Shown one piece after another: positions 1 through 5,484 of a stretch of 8,460 nucleotides of DNA. This DNA is from Alphaproteobacteria bacterium. GTDB taxonomy: Bacteria; Pseudomonadota; Alphaproteobacteria; Geminicoccales; Geminicoccaceae. The translations under genes were made by a program, and so were the position numbers. Position 1 is the stretch's first letter. The number at the start of each line of letters is the position of its first letter. The DNA is taken from assembly GCA_026982585.1 (NCBI GenBank), contig JALSGW010000399.1, forward strand, positions 1 to 8,460. The letters run 5' to 3'. A model generated the notes under the pieces. That model made no database searches. It saw only the letters and a program-made list of their open reading frames with translations, and was not told where the DNA came from.

Positions 1-1
1 C

Positions 2-232
2 GACTATCTGCGCCGCGGCATGAGCGAGTGGCTGCCACGCTGGAGGGCGCGCGGCTGGCGCACCGCCGACGGCAAGCCGGTCAAGAACCGGGATCTGTGG
101 CAGCGGCTCGAGGCGCTGAGCCGCCGTCACCGCATCGAATGGCACTGGCTGCGCGGACATGCCGGCGATCCCCTCAACGCCCGCGCCGACCGCCTCGCCC
201 GCAGCGAGGCGGCCAAGCAACGGAGATCCTAG
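2..232 (+). CDS. rnhA: Ribonuclease HI, C-terminal part (5' end outside window)
   Basis: This is the 3' end of a gene for RNase HI, the cytoplasmic enzyme that cuts the RNA strand of RNA-DNA hybrids during replication and repair. The reading frame is open from base 2, and the fragment holds 76 codons before TAG at 230-232. Visible family landmarks are the basic helix region with GWRTADGKPVKN, then DLWQRL, and the RGHAGDPLNARADRLAR block. In that block the His at 158-160 and the Asp at 188-190 are ten residues apart, as are the active-site H124 and D134 of the E. coli enzyme. The first three catalytic acidic residues lie outside the window. Its stop codon overlaps that of the convergent peroxiredoxin gene. 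The identification is firm; only the N-terminus is missing. Confidence 0.93.
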   Translation, partial: DYLRRGMSEWLPRWRARGWRTADGKPVKNRDLWQRLEALSRRHRIEWHWLRGHAGDPLNARADRLARSEAAKQRRS

Positions 233-717
233 CCGAGCGCCTCGAGGATGCTGTCCGCGCCCGACACCTCCACCTGGCCCGGCGCCTCCTCCACGAACAG
301 CGCCTTCACCACCCCGTCCTCCACCAGCATGGCGTAGCGTTTGCTGCGGGTGCCGAGGCCGAGCGCGCTGCCGTCGAAGGCGAGGCCGATCGCCCGGGTG
401 AAGGTGGCGTTGCCGTCCGCCAGCATCAGGATCCGCCCCTCGGCGCCCAGCGCCTTGGCCCAGGCATCCAGTACGAAGGGGTCGTTGACGGCCACGCAGG
501 CCACCGTATCCACGCCCTTCGCCCGCAGCTCGTCGAAACGCTCGAGGAAACTCGGCACGTGCTTGAGATGGCAGGTGGGGGTGAAGGCGCCGGGCACCGC
601 GAACAACACCACCCGCTTGCCCGCCACCACCTCAGCGAGCGGCACGTCTTCAACCTTGCCGTCCTTGAAGACCTTGAAGGTCGCATCCGGGAGGCGCTCA
701 CCAACCGCGATGGTCAT
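229..717 (-). CDS. Prx5-type (type II) atypical peroxiredoxin
   Basis: This 162-residue thioredoxin-fold peroxidase reduces hydrogen peroxide and organic hydroperoxides, probably in the cytoplasm since no signal peptide is seen. The peroxidatic motif PGAFTPTC carries T46 and C49, and the conserved Arg of the RSKRY motif is R127. A second Cys, C74, lies 25 residues after C49, the spacing seen in plant type II peroxiredoxins. The length matches the Prx5/AhpC-TSA group. The ATG at 717-715 follows a strong ribosome site read on the minus strand (GGAGGAGG at 725-732). There is no fused glutaredoxin domain, so the electron donor cannot be read from the sequence. It converges on rnhA and is divergent from the copper-type ATPase. 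A peroxide scavenger beside a copper gene makes sense because copper drives hydroxyl-radical chemistry, but a joint role is inference. Confidence 0.95.
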   Translation of the reverse strand: MTIAVGERLPDATFKVFKDGKVEDVPLAEVVAGKRVVLFAVPGAFTPTCHLKHVPSFLERFDELRAKGVDTVACVAVNDPFVLDAWAKALGAEGRILMLADGNATFTRAIGLAFDGSALGLGTRSKRYAMLVEDGVVKALFVEEAPGQVEVSGADSILEALG

Positions 718-793
718 GCTCCGCCCTCCTCCTCGCTCCGGTCGGGGTCGAGGCGACCCCTAGGCAGGAAGCGGGCGCCTTGCAAGTCCCTAC

Positions 794-822
794 ATGACAG
801 GCGCGCATTGTCGCAGTATCAA
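794..822 (-). promoter_or_regulatory. Possible sigma70-type promoter for the peroxiredoxin
   Basis: Read on the minus strand, TTGATA (822-817), a 17-base spacer and TGTCAT (799-794) match the sigma70 boxes at 5/6 and 4/6 positions. Transcription would start near 787, giving a leader of about 70 bases before the ATG at 717. It is the best -35/-10 pair I found in this divergent gap, but matches of this quality can arise by chance. Confidence 0.35.
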
Positions 823-842
823 TGATGCTCCGCTCTCCTGCG

Positions 843-873
843 TTGACCTTCCTCCAGGGGGAATGACCATGTG
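843..873 (+). promoter_or_regulatory. CueR/HmrR-like copper operator and promoter of the ATPase gene
   Basis: TTGACCTTCC (843-852), seven bases, then GGAATGA (860-866) matches the architecture of CueR-controlled copA promoters: a -35 box TTGACC overlapping the left half-site ACCTTCC, an N7 spacer and a right half-site near GGAAGGT. The left half matches 7/7; the right half keeps GGAA and one more base. MerR-family activators use a long 19-20 base spacer. That puts the -10 near 868-874, where CATGTG/ATGTGC is a poor match. The predicted transcript start is near 880. No MerR-family gene lies in the window, so the regulator would be encoded elsewhere. The presence of a copper-type ATPase immediately downstream strengthens the call. 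Confidence 0.6.
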
Positions 874-904
874 CGGAACGCTTCCAAGCCACCTTTCATG
901 TTCT

Positions 905-910
905 GGAAGA
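905..910 (+). promoter_or_regulatory. Ribosome binding site that decides the ATPase start
   Basis: GGAAGA lies 5 bases before ATG 916. The earlier in-frame GTG at 871 also follows a purine run (AGGGGG, 856-861), but that run is part of the CueR-like operator and lies upstream of the predicted transcript start near 880. This favours ATG 916. Confidence 0.55.
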
Positions 911-915
911 TACTC

Positions 916-3051
916 ATGACCGCCCATGCTGCGCACCATCCTCGAGGCGCCGCGGCCCACGCCGAGGACAAGGGCGAGCACCGCGGCCACGGTCACGGAG
1001 ACCAGCATCACGGCGGTCACGCCCACGGCCACGGCGGCCACGACCATGCCGCCATGGTGGCGGATTTCCGGCGCCGGTTCTTCGTCTCCCTGCTCCTCAC
1101 GGTGCCGGTGCTGCTGCTCTCGCCCTTGATCCAGGAGCTGCTCGGGCTCGCCGATGTGCTGCGGTTTCGAGGCGATCGCTATCTCCAGTTCGCCTTCGCC
1201 GCGGTGATCTTCTTCTACGGCGGCAAGCCCTTCCTGGTCGGCATGGCGGGCGAGCTGGGGCGGCGCCAGCCGGGCATGATGACCCTGATCGCCCTCGCCA
1301 TCACCACCGCCTTCGTCTACTCGGCGGCGGTCGTGCTGGGGCTTCCGGGCAAGGTGTTCTTCTGGGAGCTCGCCACCCTCATCGACGTCATGCTGCTCGG
1401 GCACTGGATCGAGATGAAGTCGGTGATGGGGGCCTCCGGTGCGCTCGAGGCGCTCGTGCGTCTGCTCCCCGCCACCGCCGCCCGGCTCAAGGAGGACGGC
1501 AGCACCGAGGAGGTGCCGGTGAGCGCGCTCGCCCCCGGCGATCGGGTGCTGGTGCGGCCGGGCGAGAAGGTGCCCATCGACGGCATCATCCTCGAGGGGC
1601 GCTCGAGCTTCAACGAGGCCATGCTCACCGGCGAGTCCAAGCCGGTGGCCAAGGGACCGGGCGACGAGGCCATCGGCGGTGCCGTCAACGGCGAGGGCGC
1701 GGTGGTGTTGGAGGTGCGCAAGACCGGCTCCGAGACCTATCTCGCCCAGGTCATCGAGCTGGTGCGGCGGGCCCAGGAGACCCGCTCGCGCACCCAGGAC
1801 CTCGCCAATCGCGCCGCCTCCTGGCTCACCTGGGTGGCGTTGGGCGGCGGCGGGCTCACCCTTGTGGTGTGGCTTTCGCTGGGCTATCCCTTCGCCTTCG
1901 CCCTCGAGCGCATGGTGACGGTGATGGTGATCGCCTGTCCGCATGCGCTCGGGCTGGCGGTGCCGCTGGTGGTGGCGGTGAGCACCAAACTCACCGCCCA
2001 AAACGGGCTCTTGATCCGCGATCGCGCCGCCTTCGAGCGGGCGCGGCGGCTCGATGCGGTGCTGTTCGACAAGACCGGCACCCTCACCGAGGGGCGCTTT
2101 GGGGTCACCGACGTGCTCACCTTCGCCGAGCTCTCCGAGGAGGAGGCGCTGGCGCTCGCCGCCTCCCTCGAGAGCCGCTCCGAGCATCCGATCGCCCGCG
2201 GCGTGGTCCGCTCCGCCGAGGAGCGGCGGCTCACCCTGACCGCGCCCGATGATTTCGAGGCGCTGCCGGGCCGCGGCGTGCGGGGCCGGGTCGAGGGCCG
2301 CGAGCTGCTCCTGGTGAGCCCCGGGTATCTGCGCGAGGAGGGGCTCGAGGTCGAGGATCCGCGCCTTGCCGAGGTGGTGGAGCAGGGCAAGACGGTGGTC
2401 TACCTGGTGGAAGGCCGCCGTGTGCTGGCCGCCCTGGCGCTCGCCGACATCATCCGGCCGGAGGCGCGGGCGGCGGTGGAGCGGCTCACCGGCCTCGGCG
2501 TGCGCTGCATGATGCTCACCGGCGACAGCCGCCAGGTGGCGCGCTGGGTGGCGCGCGAGCTCGGGCTCGTGGAATGGTTCGCCGAGGTGCTGCCGCACGA
2601 GAAGGCGGAGAAGGTGCAGGCCCTGCAGCAGCGGGGGCTGCAGGTGGCGATGGTGGGTGATGGGGTCAACGACGCGCCGGCCTTGGTGCAGGCGGACCTC
2701 GGCATCGCCATCGGCGCCGGCACCGACGTGGCGGTGGAGTCGGCGGATGTGGTGCTGGTGCGCAACGACCCGCGCGACGTGGCCGCCATCCTCCATCTGG
2801 CCCGGCTCACCTACCGCAAGATGATCGAGAACCTGCTCTGGGCGACCGGCTACAATGCGGTGGCGATCCCGCTTGCCGCGGGCGTGCTGTACGGGGCGGG
2901 GGTGCTGCTCACCCCCGCGGCCGGCGCCGCCCTCATGTCGCTCTCCACCGTGATCGTCGCAATCAACGCCCAGCTTCTCGAGCGGGCGCGCCGCCACCTG
3001 CCGGCGGCGGAGCCCGCCGTGGTTCCCGCAACCCATGGAGGACATGCATGA
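916..3051 (+). CDS. copB: CopB-type (P1B-3) copper/silver-exporting P-type ATPase
   Basis: This inner-membrane pump uses ATP to move metal ions out of the cytoplasm. With ATG 916 it has 711 residues. Order of elements: a His-rich N-terminus with 14 His in the first 44 residues and no CxxC metal-binding domain; membrane segments at about 52-76, 88-108, 120-143 and 147-162; actuator motif TGES (238-241); segments at about 302-326 and 330-355, the second carrying CPH (341-343); phosphorylation site DKTGT with D385; the HP motif (424-425); hinge GDGVND (581-586); two last segments with MSLST (674-678). CPH in segment 6 together with MSxST in segment 8 marks subgroup P1B-3, known as CopB. These pumps have been reported to carry Cu(II), Cu(I) or Ag(I), and the sequence cannot tell which. 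An alternative in-frame GTG at 871 would add 15 residues. The stop overlaps the next start (ATGA, 3048-3051), so translation is probably coupled. Confidence 0.95.
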   Translation: MTAHAAHHPRGAAAHAEDKGEHRGHGHGDQHHGGHAHGHGGHDHAAMVADFRRRFFVSLLLTVPVLLLSPLIQELLGLADVLRFRGDRYLQFAFAAVIFFYGGKPFLVGMAGELGRRQPGMMTLIALAITTAFVYSAAVVLGLPGKVFFWELATLIDVMLLGHWIEMKSVMGASGALEALVRLLPATAARLKEDGSTEEVPVSALAPGDRVLVRPGEKVPIDGIILEGRSSFNEAMLTGESKPVAKGPGDEAIGGAVNGEGAVVLEVRKTGSETYLAQVIELVRRAQETRSRTQDLANRAASWLTWVALGGGGLTLVVWLSLGYPFAFALERMVTVMVIACPHALGLAVPLVVAVSTKLTAQNGLLIRDRAAFERARRLDAVLFDKTGTLTEGRFGVTDVLTFAELSEEEALALAASLESRSEHPIARGVVRSAEERRLTLTAPDDFEALPGRGVRGRVEGRELLLVSPGYLREEGLEVEDPRLAEVVEQGKTVVYLVEGRRVLAALALADIIRPEARAAVERLTGLGVRCMMLTGDSRQVARWVARELGLVEWFAEVLPHEKAEKVQALQQRGLQVAMVGDGVNDAPALVQADLGIAIGAGTDVAVESADVVLVRNDPRDVAAILHLARLTYRKMIENLLWATGYNAVAIPLAAGVLYGAGVLLTPAAGAALMSLSTVIVAINAQLLERARRHLPAAEPAVVPATHGGHA

Positions 3052-4094
3052 ACGCCAAACCGCTTCGCCAAGTTGTCGCCGCCGCCGTCAGCCTGCTCGC
3101 CCTCGGCGCCGCGGCGGCCGAAGCCGGTCCCGTGTATTTGCCGCTCGGCAACGGCGACCGGCTTGCGGTGGTGGACCACGAGACCGGCAAGCCGATGGCC
3201 GAGGTGGAGGGGCTGCCGGCGCCGCACGGCGTCGCCGCCACCCCGGACGGCCGCTACCTGGTGGTCGGAAGCTTCGCCGAGCGCGAGCCCGGGACCGCCA
3301 TGCCGGAGCGGCCCAAAGGCATGGCCCAGGCGGAGCACGAAAAGCACCACGCCAAGGCCGAGCGCGCGATGGAGGCGGTGGCCACCATCGCGGTGCTGGA
3401 CCGGCAGAGCCTGGAGGTGGTGCGGCGCATCGACGTGCCGGGGGCGGTGCACCATGTGGCGGTGAGCCCCGACGGGCGGTTCGCGGCCTTCACCCATCCG
3501 GCCACCGGCAAGGTGACGGTGGTGGACCTCGAGCGCATGGAGGTGGCGGCCACCGTCGCGGTCGGCGAGGCGCCCAACTACGTGCTCTTCGCACCGGACG
3601 GCAAACTCTACGTGAGCAACGCGGGATCCTCCGACCTCGCCGTGCTGGAGTCCGGAAGCTGGCGCACCGTGCGCCGCATCAAGCTTCCGGGCGGCCCCGA
3701 ACACATGGCCCTCGCGCCGGACGGAAGCCGCCTCTATCTGGCCGGGGCTGCCGACGGCAAGGTGTGGGCGGTCGACACCGCAAGCGGTGAGGTGGTGGCG
3801 AGCGCCGATCTCGGCGACGTGCTGCACGGCATCGACCTCGATGCCGATCGGGGCCGGGTCTATGTGGCGGTGCTCGGCGCCGACCGGCTGGTGGCGCTGG
3901 ATGCCGACACCCTGAAGGTGGTGGACGAACGGCGCTTTGCCGGGCCCTATCATGTGACGGTGATCGGGCCCGAGGGGCGGCTGTTCGTGACCAGCGCCGC
4001 CGAGCCGGTTCTGCACGTCTGGTCGCTCGAAGGCCTCGCACATGTGGGCGTCGAGCCGGTGGGAGCGGTCGGCCATCAGATGGCGCATCTGTGA
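3048..4094 (+). CDS. Secreted seven-bladed YVTN/YncE-like beta-propeller with His at most blade tips
   Basis: The 348-residue product starts with a signal peptide (about 1-26, cleavage near AEA/GP), so it should be periplasmic. The ATG follows GGAGGA (3037-3042) by 5 bases and overlaps the ATPase stop. The mature part is a chain of about 41-residue repeats of the form His...PDG, strand, VVD, turn, strand, as in YVTN/YncE-like propellers; I count seven. At the same place in each repeat, within two neighbouring positions, lie H60, H135-H136, N177-Y178, H219, H260, H302 and H343. The first repeat pair is stretched by a Met/His/Lys-rich insertion (about 76-109). There is no Cys and no haem motif. 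Coupling to a CopB pump suggests a periplasmic metal-binding or metal-sensing partner, but this is inference. Family resemblance is clear; the function is unknown, and related propellers serve many roles. Confidence 0.9.
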   Translation: MNAKPLRQVVAAAVSLLALGAAAAEAGPVYLPLGNGDRLAVVDHETGKPMAEVEGLPAPHGVAATPDGRYLVVGSFAEREPGTAMPERPKGMAQAEHEKHHAKAERAMEAVATIAVLDRQSLEVVRRIDVPGAVHHVAVSPDGRFAAFTHPATGKVTVVDLERMEVAATVAVGEAPNYVLFAPDGKLYVSNAGSSDLAVLESGSWRTVRRIKLPGGPEHMALAPDGSRLYLAGAADGKVWAVDTASGEVVASADLGDVLHGIDLDADRGRVYVAVLGADRLVALDADTLKVVDERRFAGPYHVTVIGPEGRLFVTSAAEPVLHVWSLEGLAHVGVEPVGAVGHQMAHL

Positions 4095-4158
4095 GGGAAA
4101 CGGCGCCCCAGACCGGCAACGAGACCATAACCGGGCCGCCTCAATGCGCTTGCGGGCA

Positions 4159-4168
4159 GTTGCGCAAC
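4159..4168 (+). repeat. 10-base palindrome before the Met-rich gene
   Basis: GTTGCGCAAC is a perfect palindrome lying 2 bases before the AGGAGG ribosome site. It might be a regulator site or affect access to the ribosome site, but a palindrome this short is often chance in such GC-rich DNA. Confidence 0.2.
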
Positions 4169-4170
4169 CG

Positions 4171-4176
4171 AGGAGG
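4171..4176 (+). promoter_or_regulatory. Ribosome binding site that decides the start of the Met-rich gene
   Basis: AGGAGG lies 6 bases before ATG 4183. Earlier in-frame starts, such as ATG 4144, lack a ribosome site and would place charged residues before the signal peptide. Confidence 0.8.
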
Positions 4177-4182
4177 TTGGCG

Positions 4183-4857
4183 ATGATGCGGATCGACAGG
4201 AGGTGGAAAGGCCTGGGTGCGGCCGTGGCCGCGGTCGCTCTCCTGGCGTTGGCCGACGGCGCGCGCGCCCACGGCCAGCCCGGCTTCGGTCCTGGAGCGG
4301 GCATGATGGGCCCGGGCATGATGGTCCCGCAGACCCCGGTGGCGCCCGGGTTCGGTCCGGGCACCGGCCCCGGCATGATGGGCTGGCCGCAGGGCCAGCG
4401 GGGCGGTCCCGGCGTCATGGGTCAGCCGCAGGTGCCGGGGTTCGGGCCCGGCATGGGCATGATGGGGCCCGGCATGATGATGGGACCGGGGATGATGATG
4501 GGTCCCGGCATGATGGGAGCGCCGAATGTTCCCGGCTTCGGCATGGGGATGATGATCCCGCCCCAGGGCCAGAGCGTCGCGCCCGGCTTCGGCATGATGG
4601 CGCCATCGCCCGGCGCCCGGGCCGCCTGTCCCGGCATGGGACCGGCCCAGGCGCAAAAGCCGCTCGATGCCGAGACCGTGAAGGCGCGCATCGAACGCTG
4701 GCTCGCCATGCACGGCAACCCGCGGCTCAAGGTGGGCGAGGTGGTGGAACAGGATGATTCCACCATCGTCGCCGAGGTGGTGACCAAGGAGGAGGGGGCG
4801 GTGGTGGACCGCTTTGCGATCGACCGCCGGACCGGAGCCTGGCGGCGGCTGCCGTAG
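4183..4857 (+). CDS. Secreted Met-rich (GPGMM repeat) protein with PepSY-like C-terminal domain
   Basis: The product is 224 residues. A signal peptide (1-29: MMRIDRRWKG, hydrophobic core, then GARA) predicts cleavage before His30, so the mature protein would begin HGQ. Residues 30-141 are low-complexity, built from GFGPG and GPGMM/GPGMMM units, with 23 Met (for example 41-42, 46-47, 98-100, 104-106, 110-111) and few charges. A single Cys is C149. Residues about 161-224 look globular, with a helix (ETVKARIERWLAMHG) and then strands ending FAIDRRTGAWRRLP, recalling PepSY-like or similar small domains; that assignment is tentative. Clustered Met is known to bind Cu(I) and Ag(I) in periplasmic proteins such as CopA/PcoA-type oxidases and CusF-like carriers. 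It lies 88 bases after the propeller gene on the same strand, probably in one transcript with the ATPase. I know of no named family with this architecture, so a copper-chaperone or store role is inference. Confidence 0.85.
   Translation: MMRIDRRWKGLGAAVAAVALLALADGARAHGQPGFGPGAGMMGPGMMVPQTPVAPGFGPGTGPGMMGWPQGQRGGPGVMGQPQVPGFGPGMGMMGPGMMMGPGMMMGPGMMGAPNVPGFGMGMMIPPQGQSVAPGFGMMAPSPGARAACPGMGPAQAQKPLDAETVKARIERWLAMHGNPRLKVGEVVEQDDSTIVAEVVTKEEGAVVDRFAIDRRTGAWRRLP
4282..4605 (+). repeat. Coding repeat region for GPGMM/GFGPG units
   Basis: Irregular repeats encode Gly-Pro-Gly-Met-Met units. The most regular part, about 4459-4521, is a run of near-tandem 18-base units (MMMGPG). The bases vary at third positions among units (ggcccg, ggaccg, ggtccc), which suggests selection on the protein and not a fresh duplication. 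Confidence 0.75.
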
Positions 4858-4867
4858 CGCCGCGGGC

Positions 4868-4900
4868 GCGGCGGGCGTCTTGGCCTTTGACGCCCGCCGT
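4868..4900 (+). terminator. Strong hairpin between the Met-rich and cytochrome genes
   Basis: GGCGGGCGTC (4870-4879) pairs perfectly with GACGCCCGCC (4889-4898) around a 9-base loop. C4869-G4899 and a G-U pair at 4868/4900 extend the stem to about 12 pairs. It begins 11 bases after the stop of the Met-rich gene. The following CTCCTCC is not a U-tract, so it may be a weak terminator, a processing or stability hairpin that lowers cytochrome expression, or a terminator needing other factors. Confidence 0.5.
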
Positions 4901-4935
4901 CTCCTCCGGCCTGGATTCCGTCCACCCACGCGTAA

Positions 4936-4941
4936 AGGAGG
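4936..4941 (+). promoter_or_regulatory. Ribosome binding site that decides the cytochrome start
   Basis: AGGAGG sits 6 bases before ATG 4948 but directly abuts ATG 4942. Normal spacing therefore favours 4948, which removes the leading Met-Arg from the longer reading. Confidence 0.75.
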
Positions 4942-4947
4942 ATGCGC

Positions 4948-5454
4948 ATGAAAACCCTCACCGCCCTCGCCACGGCCGCGCTGGCCCTGATGCTGTCGGC
5001 GAACGACGCCGCCGCCGCCAGCCATCCCCCCGCCACCGCGCCCGATGCGGAGCCCGAGGCGCTGATGCTGATGCCGCTCATGGATCCCGAGCGGGGACGC
5101 AAGCTGTTCGCCAGCAAGGGCTGTGTGGTCTGCCACGCGGTGAACGGCGTCGGCGGCACCGACGCGCCGCCCCTGGACTATGATCCCAACGTCTCGGGCT
5201 TCATGAATCCCTTCGAATTCGCGGCCCGCATGTGGGCCGGTGCGGAGGCCATGATCTTCCTCCAGCAGGAGGAGCTCGGCGAACAGATCCGCTTCACCGG
5301 ATCCGAGCTCGCCGACATCATCGCCTTCGCCCACAGCCCCTCGGAACAGCGCAAGTTCTCGATCGAGGACATCCCCGACCACATCCGTGACCTCCTCCAC
5401 CACCGCGAGGACATGGACGACGGGCACGAGGAGGACCACGTCGGCGACGACTGA
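4948..5454 (+). CDS. Periplasmic mono-haem c-type cytochrome with acidic His-rich tail
   Basis: With ATG 4948 the product is 168 residues. It has a signal peptide (about 1-24, ending in an Ala run), a Pro/Ala-rich linker, then one haem site CVVCH (59-63) preceded by the usual helix DPERGRKLFASKG. The sixth haem ligand is not certain: M86, M95 and M102 are candidates, with M95 in the RMWAG segment my first choice. Residues 111-130 (GEQIRFTGSELADIIAFAHS) form the C-terminal helix usual in class I cytochromes. The last 18 residues are very acidic with H151, H152, H160 and H164, plausibly metal-binding. It should carry single electrons in the periplasm; its partner is unknown. It follows the Met-rich gene by 90 bases containing a hairpin, so it may be expressed at a different level from the copB genes. 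The cytochrome call is secure; a link to copper redox chemistry is inference. Confidence 0.92.
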   Translation: MKTLTALATAALALMLSANDAAAASHPPATAPDAEPEALMLMPLMDPERGRKLFASKGCVVCHAVNGVGGTDAPPLDYDPNVSGFMNPFEFAARMWAGAEAMIFLQQEELGEQIRFTGSELADIIAFAHSPSEQRKFSIEDIPDHIRDLLHHREDMDDGHEEDHVGDD

Positions 5455-5468
5455 GCCCGTGGGCTGCG

Positions 5469-5478
5469 CCGGGCCCGG
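5469..5478. terminator. Palindrome between convergent genes, possible weak two-way terminator
   Basis: The 30-base gap between the cytochrome stop and the convergent gene's stop holds CCGGGCCCGG, flanked by TGC and GCA that extend the symmetry with one mismatch. There is no loop or U-tract, so terminator function is doubtful. Confidence 0.2.
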
Positions 5479-5484
5479 AGCACC

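Noticed and set aside
795..814. TGACA-N8-TTGTCG, resembling a CusR/CopR-type copper box.
   Set aside because: The spacing is much longer than in known CusR boxes and one arm is imperfect. The first arm fits better as part of the peroxiredoxin -10 region.
863..919. Short leader reading frame (ATG 863 or 869, encoding MCGTLPSH... to TGA 917-919) overlapping ATG 916 as ATGA, with a purine run before it.
   Set aside because: It looks like a Cys/His leader peptide, but the same bases form the CueR-like operator and lie upstream of the predicted transcript start. Its codons also lack the local G/C third-position preference.
790..3045. 751-codon open frame antisense to the ATPase gene.
   Set aside because: The codon pattern belongs to the plus-strand ATPase, whose motifs are complete. 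The antisense product is an Arg/His/Gly-rich shadow typical of GC-rich DNA.
2850..4418. Long antisense frames opposite the propeller and Met-rich genes (also 4141-5439).
   Set aside because: These are low-complexity shadows of genes with signal peptides, ribosome sites and clear domains on the plus strand.
4887..4917. TTGACG with TGGATT as a promoter for the cytochrome gene.
   Set aside because: The 19-base spacer and poor -10 make it weak, and TTGACG lies inside the hairpin arm. It is kept only as a possibility in the hairpin finding.
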